Shown: positions 18,960 through 28,920, counted from the first letter of the stretch. The stretch is DNA of 64,000 nucleotides from an uncultured Flavobacteriaceae bacterium (GCA_947494565.1 CANLVG010000012.1:62001-126000), one strand, 5' to 3'. The notes: generated by a model from the sequence alone, not told the origin. Translations and numbers: made by a program.

Positions 18960-20018
18960 TTATTGCATGGACGCTATGGTCTGACTAAAAGTCTGTTGCG
19001 ATTTCATCCACTCCTCGTACTCCTCCTGCGTCTCGACAATGATTTTCATTTGCATATTATAATGTGATGTCCCACATATTTTGTTGCAAATGAGCACATA
19101 GTCATACTCCCATGGATCAGAATTATCCTCGCCATTAGCAGCTCTCTCAGCCCTTATCTTATTGGTACGTTCTACTTTTGCAATGACATCGGGATCCTGT
19201 CTAATTTCTGCTGTTGTTTTGATAGGCGTAAAAGAAAACTCCGTTGTCATACCGGGCACACAGTTCATTTGCGCTCGAAAGTGAGGCATGTATGCCGAAT
19301 GCAATACATCTTGTGAGCGCATTTTGAAATTGACCTTTCTACCTACCGGTAGGTGCAATTCCTTTACGATGACATCATCGGAAGCATAGGAGTCCGATTC
19401 GTCCAAACCTAGTACATTGGCGCGATCGATATCGATCATTCTCACGTTCGCCCCACCGAGTACATTATCCGCCCCGCCATAGCGTGCCGTCCAGTTAAAC
19501 TGTTGGGCATAAAGCTCAACTATTAATGGATCATCCTCGTCGTTTACGTCCATTATATTCGTCCATGTGTATAGTCCCCAGAGGATAAGACCTGCTAAAA
19601 CGATTACGGGTATGATGGTCCAAATAAATTCTAGACGATCGTTATCGGCATAAAAAAGAGCCTTATTGCCTTCCTTACCCCTGTACTTATACCCAAAATA
19701 GTGTAATAGCGCCTGTGTGATGGTCTGAACTATGAAGATGATCACAAAGGATACCAGCATCAAGAAATCATACTCTTCACCATGAGCCGATGAGGATTCA
19801 GGAAGAAGAAACTTCGCATATTTCCAAAAACTAAATATGGTGATCCCATAGATAAAAATCAGAAAGGCGAACATGAGGTACCCCTGGTTCTTATTATCGG
19901 AATCATTCGCGATTTGTGCGTTCTGAGTCTTAAGCTGAGACAGCTCAAAAATCTTGGTCATTTGCCAGATCGCAATTCCAACTAATACTAAAACAATTAA
20001 TGTTAATGCTGTAGTCAT
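18960..20018 (-). CDS. ctaC: cytochrome c oxidase subunit II
   Basis: Carries the CuA centre that receives electrons from cytochrome c. The 352-residue protein has an extra N-terminal membrane segment (residues 4-20) before the usual two-helix hairpin (about 47-67 and 85-110, 140-160), then the periplasmic cupredoxin domain. CuA ligands are intact: the His of LHSAYMPHFRAQ and the CNKICGTSHYNM loop (Cys, Cys, His, Met). No C-terminal heme c domain is present, so this is an aa3-type rather than caa3-type subunit II. It is 25 bases after actF and 44 before ctaD. Confidence 0.96.
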   Translation of the reverse strand: MTTALTLIVLVLVGIAIWQMTKIFELSQLKTQNAQIANDSDNKNQGYLMFAFLIFIYGITIFSFWKYAKFLLPESSSAHGEEYDFLMLVSFVIIFIVQTITQALLHYFGYKYRGKEGNKALFYADNDRLEFIWTIIPVIVLAGLILWGLYTWTNIMDVNDEDDPLIVELYAQQFNWTARYGGADNVLGGANVRMIDIDRANVLGLDESDSYASDDVIVKELHLPVGRKVNFKMRSQDVLHSAYMPHFRAQMNCVPGMTTEFSFTPIKTTAEIRQDPDVIAKVERTNKIRAERAANGEDNSDPWEYDYVLICNKICGTSHYNMQMKIIVETQEEYEEWMKSQQTFSQTIASMQ

Positions 20019-20043
20019 CGTATACTGTTATACTTATACTTCG

Positions 20044-21372
20044 TTAATAATGAAAATGCTTGCTTTCTTCTATAAATGGATTTCTCGTAGGCTGCAAGGG
20101 TGCTGAAGCCAATGCCCTGAAAATCCAAAAAACGAACAAGCCCGCAAAAAATAGAACTGCTCCTATTTCGGGAATACCTATATGCCATTGTTTTCCTACG
20201 GTCGATGGCATAATCATATTAAATATATCCATATAATGCCCGGCTAGAATAACAATACCGGCCATAATCACGAACCAGTTGATCCGTTTGTAATCACTGT
20301 TCATCAACAGCAATACGGGAAATAGAAAGTTCATCGCTACCATCGCAAAAAACGGAAGGTTGTAGTCTTCTATTCGTGTTACATAATAGGTCACTTCCTC
20401 AGGGATATTGGCATACCAGATCAACATGAACTGAGAGAACCAGAGGTATGTCCAGAAAATACTGATTCCGAACATGAATTTTGCCAAATCATGGATGTGG
20501 CTATCATTCACTTGCTCTAAATGCCCCTTAGACTTCAGGTAAATCGTTACCATCGCAATTACGGTGATTCCGGATACGAACATACTCGCAAATACATACC
20601 ATCCGAAGAGGGTGCTGAACCAGTGTGGGTCCACGCTCATAATCCAATCCCAAGACATAATAGACTCGGAAATCAAATAAAACACCAAGAAAGCCGCTGA
20701 TATTCTGAAATTCATTTTGAAATTAGAATCATCATTGGAATCGTCTTGCGCTAGCGAAAGCTTTCTTGAATACTCACGATATCCGATCCAACCGGCCAAG
20801 AAAATAGCGGCACGAATCAAAAAGAAGGTAGGGTTCAAATATCCTGCCTTGCCTTGCAATAGTGCGTCATGTGCAACTACATCGGCATCCATCCAAACGA
20901 ACAAGTGATTCATGTGCATTACGGAAAGTACCAAGATTACGAATACGATGATTCCCCCGGGAACAATATAAGAGGTAATACCTTCCATCACCCGGAATAA
21001 AAGGGGGGACCAACCTGCCTGCGCAGCACGCTGAATGGCATAAAAGGCTAGAGCACCCAAGGCAATCATAAAAAAGAAAAACGCACCAACGTATAAAGCG
21101 GCCCAAGGTTTGTTCTGTAGTTGATGAAACACGTGTTCATCATGTTCGGCTTCAGTCATTGCATGACCTCCTTCTTCCGTATAAGAACCATGGCCTTCGT
21201 CAACCACGGTCTCCCCATGACCGTCTCCATGTCCATCACCATGACTAGCTACCATTTCTTTTGCCTCAGCTACCGTAGATGGAGCTGATAGAAATCCGGA
21301 AACAATTCCCAAAGCACCCACTACCATCAAAATGATAGCTCCAATTTTTAATCTGTTCGAAACCGTATACAT
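20044..21372 (-). CDS. actF: alternative complex III membrane subunit ActF
   Basis: Quinone-side membrane subunit of the quinol:cytochrome c oxidoreductase (alternative complex III). The 442-residue protein has about ten hydrophobic segments. Between the first and second lies a periplasmic, strongly His/Asp/Glu-rich loop (SHGDGHGDGHGE near residues 44-55 and HAMTEAEHDEHVFHQ), an unusual local composition that could bind a metal or cap the complex. Position in the operon (after the mono-heme ActE, before ctaC) and the segment LFGWYVFASMFVSGITVIAM support ActF. Confidence 0.92.
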   Translation of the reverse strand: MYTVSNRLKIGAIILMVVGALGIVSGFLSAPSTVAEAKEMVASHGDGHGDGHGETVVDEGHGSYTEEGGHAMTEAEHDEHVFHQLQNKPWAALYVGAFFFFMIALGALAFYAIQRAAQAGWSPLLFRVMEGITSYIVPGGIIVFVILVLSVMHMNHLFVWMDADVVAHDALLQGKAGYLNPTFFLIRAAIFLAGWIGYREYSRKLSLAQDDSNDDSNFKMNFRISAAFLVFYLISESIMSWDWIMSVDPHWFSTLFGWYVFASMFVSGITVIAMVTIYLKSKGHLEQVNDSHIHDLAKFMFGISIFWTYLWFSQFMLIWYANIPEEVTYYVTRIEDYNLPFFAMVAMNFLFPVLLLMNSDYKRINWFVIMAGIVILAGHYMDIFNMIMPSTVGKQWHIGIPEIGAVLFFAGLFVFWIFRALASAPLQPTRNPFIEESKHFHY

Positions 21373-21390
21373 ATTCTAGTAGCTAATATA

Positions 21391-21951
21391 TTATTTAGTT
21401 AAGTCTTGTTTCAATTGCATCACATACTCGGATACTTGCCACATTTCCTTAGTGTTCATTTGCGACGCATACGAACCCATAGAGTTCAAGCCGTACTGTA
21501 TGGTATGATAGGTCGTACCCACAGTGATGTTTCTGGCCGCATCGGCATAACTCGGCACACCCAATATCTTTTCTCTTTTTACCAAGGTACCCTGTCCTTT
21601 ACCCGCATTTCCATGGCAAATAGCACAATAGATTGTATACAATTCTTTTCCAACTGCAAGATTGTCTTCCGAGTTCAAGGAATCCAACGGACTCATCATA
21701 ACCCTCGCGAGCTCTTTCCCTTCCGGGGTATTCTCATATTCATAAGGCATCCATCCACGATTGATGGTACCTGGTACGGGTGTCATCGCTTCCGACGCAT
21801 TTGGGAGAAAATCGACCTCTCCATAGGTTTCATACCCTACTGGTTCGTACATATTCGGCATGTACTGATAGTTGGGCTTTCTCTTATCTTGGCATGCGAC
21901 AACAAAAAAGACCAAAGCCAATACCACTCCTATTTTTCTAAAACTGTTCAT
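21391..21951 (-). CDS. actE: alternative complex III mono-heme cytochrome ActE
   Basis: A 186-residue lipoprotein cytochrome c. Lipobox FFVVAC at residues 15-20; single heme motif CAICHGNAGKGQG near residue 111 and a downstream axial methionine candidate in GLNSMGSYASQM. It should carry electrons from the multiheme ActA toward the oxidase or a soluble cytochrome c. It begins 2 bases after actD and ends 18 before actF. Confidence 0.94.
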   Translation of the reverse strand: MNSFRKIGVVLALVFFVVACQDKRKPNYQYMPNMYEPVGYETYGEVDFLPNASEAMTPVPGTINRGWMPYEYENTPEGKELARVMMSPLDSLNSEDNLAVGKELYTIYCAICHGNAGKGQGTLVKREKILGVPSYADAARNITVGTTYHTIQYGLNSMGSYASQMNTKEMWQVSEYVMQLKQDLTK

Positions 21952-21953
21952 AC

Positions 21954-22484
21954 TTAATGAAGGTTTTTTTCTGCAATATTTATTTCCACTGCGCCGGTAT
22001 CGGAAAGCAAATTCTTCAACTCACTTTCATTATCGTGTATTTCGATTTCCATTACAAAATGGTCATCCGTGGTGCGCACATCAGGATTTTCCGCCTTCTT
22101 GAAGGGCCATAACCTACTTCTCAGGTAAAAGGTGATGACCATCAAGTGAGCCGCAAAAAATACGGTCAATTCGAACATGATGGGCACAAAGGCCGGCATG
22201 TTCTCGATATAACTGAAGCTTGGTTTTCCCCCGATATCCTGAGGCCAGTCTTCAATCATAATATAATTCATCATCACGATAGCGACGGTCAAGCCGACAC
22301 AACCGTAAAGAAAAGAGGTAATCGCGATCCGCGTTGGGGCTAATCCCATGGCCTTGTCCAAACCGTGTACGGGAAAAGGACAATAAACCTCTTCAATATG
22401 ATGCTTTGCGGCCTTCACCTTTTTTACGGCATGCATCAAGATGTCGTCATCGTTATAATATGCCTGTATCACTTTAGATGCCAT
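21954..22484 (-). CDS. actD: alternative complex III subunit ActD (DUF3341)
   Basis: A 176-residue DUF3341 protein of alternative complex III. The N-terminal soluble part (VIQAYYNDDDILMHAVKKV ... VYCPFPVHGLDKAMGL) is followed by two membrane helices (about residues 55-75 and 95-118), and ends in a hydrophilic tail. In solved complexes of this type ActD is a peripheral membrane subunit with no cofactor. Gaps to neighbours are 4 and 2 bases, indicating coupled translation. Confidence 0.93.
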   Translation of the reverse strand: MASKVIQAYYNDDDILMHAVKKVKAAKHHIEEVYCPFPVHGLDKAMGLAPTRIAITSFLYGCVGLTVAIVMMNYIMIEDWPQDIGGKPSFSYIENMPAFVPIMFELTVFFAAHLMVITFYLRSRLWPFKKAENPDVRTTDDHFVMEIEIHDNESELKNLLSDTGAVEINIAEKNLH

Positions 22485-22488
22485 AGTG

Positions 22489-24228
22489 CTATTTGTTGTT
22501 TAATTTTTGTGCCTGACCTGCCCAATCATCACGTTGTGCCCTTCCCGGGAAGGCACCCGTCAGGGCGTCGAGCATATCATATTCCTTTCCGGTCATTTTG
22601 CTCACCTGAGCAAAAGTGAAAATTCCGATTTGGTTCAGGGTCTCCTCCATTTTTGGACCGATTCCCTTGACCAATTTTAAATCATCCGCTGTGTCTTTTG
22701 AGGCGTCAAAAGTACCTATCGAAGCTAATAGTTCCGACGCGTCTTTTTTTACTTCCTCTTTAGGGGCTTCCGCTTCCTCTGCAGTTTCCACAACCGCTTC
22801 CTTCACCGCTGGTTTGTTTGACTTGTCAATTTGATAGAGCGGCTGACCGGCATCCCTTAATTTTTTGTATCGCTCTCCGGAGGATTTCAAAATCGATTTT
22901 ACCTCTGCCTGTGCGATAACCGGGAAGGTTCTAGCATACAAAAGGAACAAGACAAAGAAGAACCCTATCGTACCGATGAAAATACCGATATCCACATATG
23001 TGGGAGAGAACATCGTCCATGAAGATGGAAGGTAATCCCTATGCAAGGAGGTCACGATAATCACGAATCGCTCAAACCACATTCCGATGTTTACGACGAT
23101 GGAAATAAAGAATGAGAACATGATACTGGTTCGCAACTTTTTGAACCACATGAACTGTGGCGAAAATACGTTACAGGTCATCATCGCCCAATAGGCCCAC
23201 CAGTAAGGTCCCGTCGCCCTGTTCAAAAAGGCATACTGCTCATACTCAACACCGGAATACCATGCCATAAACAATTCAGTGATGTAGGCACAACCCACGA
23301 TCGAACCTGTAATCATGATGACGATATTCATCAATTCGATATGCTGAACGGTAATATAGTCTTCCAAATGACATACTTTCCGCATAATGATCAAGAGTGT
23401 ATTCACCATGGCAAAACCGGAGAAAATCGCTCCAGCCACGAAATACGGTGGAAAAATAGTCGTATGCCATCCGGGGATAACCGAGGTAGCAAAGTCAAAG
23501 GATACAATGGTATGCACTGAAAGCACAAGGGGTGTTGCCAAACCTGCCAAGACCAATGATACTTCCTCAAAACGTTGCCAATCCTTTGCACGACCACTCC
23601 ATCCAAAACTTAACAGACTATAAATTTTCTTCTGGAAAGGCAATACCGCACGATCGCGAATCATTGCAAAATCAGGCAGTAGACCTGTCCACCAGAAGAC
23701 CAACGAAACGGATAGGTATGTCGATATCGCGAATACATCCCAAAGCAGGGGCGAATTGAAGTTTACCCACAACGAGCCAAACTGATTGGGAATCGGCAAT
23801 ACCCAATACGCCAACCAAGGACGCCCCATGTGTATAATAGGGAACAGGCCCGCTTGAATTACTGAAAAAATGGTCATGGCCTCCGCAGAACGGTTAATGG
23901 CCATTCTCCATTTCTGACGGAATAAGAGCAATACTGCGGAAATCAAGGTACCCGCGTGTCCGATACCTACCCACCAAACGAAGTTGGTAATATCCCAAGC
24001 CCAGTTGACGGTCTTGTTCAAACCCCAAGTACCGATACCTGTTGATATGGTATAGATAATACAACCTACCCCCCACAGAAACGCTGCCAAGGCAATGGAA
24101 AATACTATCCACCACTGTTTATCAGCTCTTCCCTCTACAGGAGCAGCAATATCAACAGTTACATCATGGTAGCCTTTGTCACCCGTTACTAAGGGTTTTC
24201 TTATAGGTGCTTCGTAATGCGACGCCAT
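22489..24228 (-). CDS. actC: ActC (NrfD-like quinol-binding subunit) with helix-hairpin-helix tail
   Basis: NrfD/PsrC-like membrane subunit that forms the quinol site of alternative complex III. 579 residues with about ten helices in residues 40-440 (WWVGIGHAGTLISAVLLLF is the conserved early segment). After the last helix come a charged Glu/Ala/Lys-rich linker (about 470-500) and a terminal module at 515-579, DDLKLVKGIGPKMEETLNQI onward, ending FPGRAQRDDWAGQAQKL. That module is a helix-hairpin-helix domain resembling the one on ribosomal S2 at 54286, and is not part of the classical ActC. The function of the extension is unknown. Confidence 0.93.
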   Translation of the reverse strand: MASHYEAPIRKPLVTGDKGYHDVTVDIAAPVEGRADKQWWIVFSIALAAFLWGVGCIIYTISTGIGTWGLNKTVNWAWDITNFVWWVGIGHAGTLISAVLLLFRQKWRMAINRSAEAMTIFSVIQAGLFPIIHMGRPWLAYWVLPIPNQFGSLWVNFNSPLLWDVFAISTYLSVSLVFWWTGLLPDFAMIRDRAVLPFQKKIYSLLSFGWSGRAKDWQRFEEVSLVLAGLATPLVLSVHTIVSFDFATSVIPGWHTTIFPPYFVAGAIFSGFAMVNTLLIIMRKVCHLEDYITVQHIELMNIVIMITGSIVGCAYITELFMAWYSGVEYEQYAFLNRATGPYWWAYWAMMTCNVFSPQFMWFKKLRTSIMFSFFISIVVNIGMWFERFVIIVTSLHRDYLPSSWTMFSPTYVDIGIFIGTIGFFFVLFLLYARTFPVIAQAEVKSILKSSGERYKKLRDAGQPLYQIDKSNKPAVKEAVVETAEEAEAPKEEVKKDASELLASIGTFDASKDTADDLKLVKGIGPKMEETLNQIGIFTFAQVSKMTGKEYDMLDALTGAFPGRAQRDDWAGQAQKLNNK

Positions 24229-24262
24229 AAATTTATATTATAGTTACTTACTGTATTGGTTG

Positions 24263-27200
24263 TTATGCTTCGGTTGTATTTCTCACTTTCACCTGATAGA
24301 ATACATTTGGCTTAGTTCCTACATGCTCCAACAAGTGATACATGCGGTCATCTTCTTTCAGTTCGGCCACTTTACTTTCCGTATCGTTGATATCACCGAA
24401 AACAATGGCCCCATTATTACAAGCTGATGAACAAGCCGTCTGGAACTCACCATCCGCTATCACTCGGCCATCTCTTTTGGCATCCAAAATGGTTTTTTGT
24501 GTTTTTTGAATACACATCGAACATTTTTCGATTACCCCTCTTGAACGAACGTTGACATCTGGATTCACCACCATCTTGCCTAAATCATTATTCATATGGA
24601 AATCAAACTCATCATTGTTGTTATACAAGAACCAGTTGAAACGACGTACTTTATACGGGCAGTTGTTTGCACAATATCTTGTACCCACACAACGGTTATA
24701 AGCCATTTGGTTTTGACCTTGGCGCCCATGTGATGTTGCCGCTACAGGACACACCGTTTCACAAGGAGCATGATTACAATGCTGGCACATTACGGGCTGA
24801 AAAGCCACTTGCGGATTTACTGAGGGATCTTCCAACTCACCAAAACCGCCCAAGGAACCTTTATCTCCTGAAAGGCCATCAAATTCGACCTTTTTGGTAT
24901 TATCCGCCTCAAAAGAATCTTCAGAAGAGTAATACCTATCGATACGCAACCAGTGCATATCCCTTGAACGCCTTACTTCGGCCTTACCGACCACAGGAAC
25001 ATTGTTTTCCGCATGACAAGCGATAACACAAGCACCACAACCGGTACATGCATTTAAATCGATCGACATATTGAAATGATGACCGATTGAACGGTCAAAA
25101 TCATCCCATAAGCTTACGGATGTCGCAGGAACTTCTTGGTGATCCAGCGATACTTGAGGCACGTGGTTCCATTCCGCGTGGTCTTTCGTATTGAATATCT
25201 CAAGGGTAGTCTCTTTGATAATATCACCTCTACCCATCATGGTTTTATGCAATTGCACACAGGCAAACTCATGCTCGCCATCGGCTTTCTCTATCGTAAC
25301 GGACTGTACATTCGAAAAGTCTTGGTACAGCGGATACGCATTCACACCGGTCTGCATTTCCGACTTCATCCCAACCGTTTTACCGTAACCAAGGGACAAC
25401 CCTACAGAACCTTTGGCTTGACCTGGCTGAACCACTACAGGCACCTTGTCAATGGAAACTCCATTAACGGTCAGTTTCGCGTAACTTCCGTTCATACCGC
25501 CATTAGCCACGTTCCAGTTCGTTAAGCCCAAGCTTTCCGCATCCATTTTGGAGACCGTCACATAGTTATCCCAAGACACTCGTGTGATAGGGTCCGGAAA
25601 CTCCTGTAACCAAGGATTACTTGCCTGCTGCCCGTCTCCCATACTCACTTCGGAATAGAGCACCAGCTCCATTCCTTCTGAACTTGATGTTCCGGCCAAA
25701 CTACGCACTGCTGCGTCAATGGAAGCACCTGCCGTCATAGCTTCCTCTACCATAGTATCCGAGGCTTCTTCCTTATCCTCGGATGGTGCAGTCATGATTT
25801 GTGGATCGGCATCCTCGGATGCGCTCATCATCGCCGCCGTTTCCGAATCGAAAACACCATCTTGCAGCGCCTTGTTCCAGCTACCGCCATTTAACACGAA
25901 AGTGCTCCAAGTCTCCTTGATATAATCGTAGTAGTTCTTGTCACTACCCATCCAATTCAAAAGGGCCGATTGAAACTGTCTTGTATCAAAAAGCTCTTTA
26001 ATGGTAGGCTGCATCAAGCTATATTGTCCTTTTTTAAGCTGTAAATCGCCCCAAGATTCCAAATAATGGTTAGCAGCTGCCGTGTAGTCGACTACTTCCG
26101 TGGTTTCATTCCAATTGGTTGAAAAAGCAACTGAAGTATCCACTTTCTCCAACCCGGCTTTAAACGCTTCGGCATTTGGTAATGTGAACATTGGGTTTAC
26201 CCCATCCATTATCAGCACACCCACTTTGCCCGAATTCATATCAGCGATTAGCGTGTTGACCGCCTGGGTGCTTCCCTGTCTTGTGTATCTTGGTGTTTTG
26301 GGATTAAATGCATCGCTGCCCAGCATCTCATTAATCGCCAAAACCACTGCTTGCACATTCACATCCGCTATGCCCGAAACCACAACGGCTTTGCCCTTGC
26401 TCTTTCTGATCTGCGCCACTACACTATCTAAAGCACGTTGTGCATCGCCCAATTCGCCTCCGACGGAAGACCCGTTCAATGCCGCATACAATTTGGCAAT
26501 GGCTATTTTTTGGAACATTGGCGTCAAGGGAACCCGCTTGTCAGCATTGGCGCCCGTCAAAGACATATTTGCCTCGAACTGAACGTGTCGCGACATTTTG
26601 CCATTACTTGGAATGCGCCCTTTGGAATAGCCACTATCATACCCTCCTCCTTGCCAATCAGCAAGAAAATCGGCTCCAAAAGAAATGATCAAATCCGCTT
26701 TTTCGAAATCATAATCGGCCAACGCACGTTCGCCATACTTATTTTCAAAGGCCGTCAAGGCCGCATCTTCGGAGATGGCATCGTAGGTCACATGATTTAC
26801 AGCACCACCTAACGCCTTGAACTCTTCAACCAATCGAGAGGTTGAAGGACTCGCATAGGTCTGGGTCAACAAAGCGATCTGCTTACCTGAGGTCCGTGCA
26901 GCACCAATAGCCGCTTTTACTCTAGTATCCAACGTATCCCAATCCACTTCTTCACCTTCAGCTACCGGACCCTGCAGCCTCGTACTATCATACAGCGAAA
27001 GAACCGATGCCTGCACACGTGCATTGGCACCACCATTGACCTTTGCATAGGTATTGTTTTCCACCTTGATTGGCCTCCCCTCACGGGTTTTTACCAATAT
27101 GCTAGCGAAATCAAATCCGTTCGCAATCGAAGTAGCATAGTAATTCGCAACCCCAGGAACAATATTCTCTGGCGCCACCACATAGGGAATGGATTTGATT

Positions 27201-27424
27201 ACCGGTCCTTCACAAGCAGCCAATGAAGCTGCAGCTGTACTGAAACCGACATACTTGAGAAAATCCCGCCTGTTGGTACTGGTTGATTCCAAGGTGTCTT
27301 TATCACCCAAGAAGTCATCCACAGGAATCTCCTCGACAAATTCATTTTGCCGTAGCGTCTCAACAATGGAATCGTTGGGATTTAACTCCGCTTCGCTTTT
27401 CCAATATTTCTTATTCGATGCCAT
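24263..27424 (-). CDS. actB: alternative complex III iron-sulfur subunit ActB
   Basis: Large exported electron-transfer subunit (1053 residues) that joins a molybdopterin-enzyme-like domain, which in this family has lost its cofactor, to a ferredoxin domain. A Tat-like motif NRRDFLKYVG (about residue 52) sits 50 residues inside the protein, followed by a hydrophobic stretch ending SLAAC. The C-terminal quarter has the cysteine clusters CTGCGACVIACHAE (about 795), CQHCNHAPCETVCP, CVGTRYCANNCPYK and CSMCIQ...CSSACN, enough for four iron-sulfur clusters. Adjacent to actA (35 bases) and actC (34 bases). Confidence 0.95.
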   Translation of the reverse strand: MASNKKYWKSEAELNPNDSIVETLRQNEFVEEIPVDDFLGDKDTLESTSTNRRDFLKYVGFSTAAASLAACEGPVIKSIPYVVAPENIVPGVANYYATSIANGFDFASILVKTREGRPIKVENNTYAKVNGGANARVQASVLSLYDSTRLQGPVAEGEEVDWDTLDTRVKAAIGAARTSGKQIALLTQTYASPSTSRLVEEFKALGGAVNHVTYDAISEDAALTAFENKYGERALADYDFEKADLIISFGADFLADWQGGGYDSGYSKGRIPSNGKMSRHVQFEANMSLTGANADKRVPLTPMFQKIAIAKLYAALNGSSVGGELGDAQRALDSVVAQIRKSKGKAVVVSGIADVNVQAVVLAINEMLGSDAFNPKTPRYTRQGSTQAVNTLIADMNSGKVGVLIMDGVNPMFTLPNAEAFKAGLEKVDTSVAFSTNWNETTEVVDYTAAANHYLESWGDLQLKKGQYSLMQPTIKELFDTRQFQSALLNWMGSDKNYYDYIKETWSTFVLNGGSWNKALQDGVFDSETAAMMSASEDADPQIMTAPSEDKEEASDTMVEEAMTAGASIDAAVRSLAGTSSSEGMELVLYSEVSMGDGQQASNPWLQEFPDPITRVSWDNYVTVSKMDAESLGLTNWNVANGGMNGSYAKLTVNGVSIDKVPVVVQPGQAKGSVGLSLGYGKTVGMKSEMQTGVNAYPLYQDFSNVQSVTIEKADGEHEFACVQLHKTMMGRGDIIKETTLEIFNTKDHAEWNHVPQVSLDHQEVPATSVSLWDDFDRSIGHHFNMSIDLNACTGCGACVIACHAENNVPVVGKAEVRRSRDMHWLRIDRYYSSEDSFEADNTKKVEFDGLSGDKGSLGGFGELEDPSVNPQVAFQPVMCQHCNHAPCETVCPVAATSHGRQGQNQMAYNRCVGTRYCANNCPYKVRRFNWFLYNNNDEFDFHMNNDLGKMVVNPDVNVRSRGVIEKCSMCIQKTQKTILDAKRDGRVIADGEFQTACSSACNNGAIVFGDINDTESKVAELKEDDRMYHLLEHVGTKPNVFYQVKVRNTTEA

Positions 27425-27459
27425 ACGTTATTTCTGTAATTAGCTACTTTTCTCGTAAA

Positions 27460-28827
27460 TTAATAGTGACACTTTCCACACTCCAAACCGCCCATCTGGG
27501 CCGCTGTCAACGTTTCTACGCCATACTTTTTGGAAAGCTCTGCATGTATTTTTTCGTAGTACTCATTCCCCTCTACTTTCACATTCGTTTCACGGTGACA
27601 GTTGATACACCATCCCATTGTCAAAGGAGAATATTGATACATGATTTCCATTTCTTCCACAGGTCCGTGACACGTTTGACACTCCACTCCCGCAACGGAA
27701 ACATGCTGTGAATGGTTGAAATAGGCAAAATCCGGAAGGTTATGGATACGCACCCACTCCACAGGGGTACTCTCGCCTGTGTATTTTTGATTCTCCTCGT
27801 CCCATCCGACGGCGGCATATAGCTTCTTGATTTCCCCCGTATAGAACTCGTTGGTATAACCGTTGGCCAAATCTTCTCTAGATGGACCTTCAGGATTTCC
27901 TTTATACTCGTAAATGGATTTATGGCAATTCATACAAACGTTCAAGGAAGGAATGCCCGAATGCTTGGAAACCCTGGCCGAGGAATGACAATATTTACAC
28001 TCAATTTTATTGTCACCAGCGTGAATCTTATGCGAGTAGTGTATAGGCTGTATAGGAGCATACCCCTGATCGACACCTACCTGCATCATCCATCCATAGG
28101 CGAAATAACCGCTAGCTAGCAACAGGAAAATAGCCGTTACCAACACCAAAAACTGATTCTTTGCAAAAGCCTTCCAAATCGGCAATCGCTTCTCCCGCTC
28201 TTCTTCCACGTTAACCCCATTGGCCTCCATCACCCTCCGCAAGGTTTTGTTCACCGACATCAACATAAACACCAATAGACCGAACACCAAGGCCAAGGCC
28301 CCTAGGATAACTTCGTTTGAAATACCGGATGATGCAGCCGCAACCGGTCCATTCGTCCCTCCCACTTGAGTCGGAGGAGGCGTAGAAGGAGGAGCCGCGG
28401 TATAGGCCAAAATATCATCGATGTCTTGATTTGACAGCGTTGGGAAAGCGGTCATCGCCGCTTGATTGTATTCGTTGTAGATTTTAACGGCATACGCATC
28501 GCCGGATTTGATCATACCTGGACTATTCTTGATCCATGCATACAACCATTCTTTATCCAAGCCCTCATCTTCCGCTAAGCGCGCCTCAACATTCGCCAAC
28601 GCCGGACCGGTCATTTTGCGATTCAAAGCATGACATGCAGCACAATTTTGATTGAATAAGGATTTTCCCTTGACAGGGTCACCACCACCAGCGGCCGCTT
28701 CGGTCTCGACAGCCGCTTCAGCGACCGCCTCATCTTGTGCGATAAGCGAAACGGAAAAGAGTAGAAAAACTACGAGACTGATACCTAATACTTTAGAAAT
28801 TTGATCGCGGTAAGTAACCTTTTTCAT
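27460..28827 (-). CDS. actA: multiheme cytochrome c ActA fused to a mono-heme domain
   Basis: Periplasmic/membrane-anchored multiheme subunit of alternative complex III, first gene of the operon. After a signal peptide (about residues 1-30) comes a mono-heme cytochrome c domain with CAACH (about residue 62), a low-complexity Pro/Thr linker and a membrane helix (about 170-192), another helix (about 225-248), then the classical pentaheme ActA domain with CKYCH, CMNCH, CQTCH, CINCH and CGKCH. That makes six CxxCH sites where canonical ActA has five; the extra N-terminal domain is a fusion. Confidence 0.94.
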   Translation of the reverse strand: MKKVTYRDQISKVLGISLVVFLLFSVSLIAQDEAVAEAAVETEAAAGGGDPVKGKSLFNQNCAACHALNRKMTGPALANVEARLAEDEGLDKEWLYAWIKNSPGMIKSGDAYAVKIYNEYNQAAMTAFPTLSNQDIDDILAYTAAPPSTPPPTQVGGTNGPVAAASSGISNEVILGALALVFGLLVFMLMSVNKTLRRVMEANGVNVEEEREKRLPIWKAFAKNQFLVLVTAIFLLLASGYFAYGWMMQVGVDQGYAPIQPIHYSHKIHAGDNKIECKYCHSSARVSKHSGIPSLNVCMNCHKSIYEYKGNPEGPSREDLANGYTNEFYTGEIKKLYAAVGWDEENQKYTGESTPVEWVRIHNLPDFAYFNHSQHVSVAGVECQTCHGPVEEMEIMYQYSPLTMGWCINCHRETNVKVEGNEYYEKIHAELSKKYGVETLTAAQMGGLECGKCHY

Positions 28828-28912
28828 ATATAAAATATTTCAATCAAGATTTGGCACGGTAATTTCATTTCAGCCTAAAAAAACCCAAAATTATCACGAC
28901 CTAAATCGAGTG

Positions 28913-28920
28913 CAAAAATA
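28913..28920 (-). promoter_or_regulatory. putative -7 element of the act-cta operon
   Basis: CAAAAATA on the plus strand is the reverse complement of TATTTTTG, an exact TAnnTTTG match, 86 bases upstream of the actA start. No TTG/TTTG is found at the usual -33 distance, so the call rests on one element and position. Confidence 0.4.
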
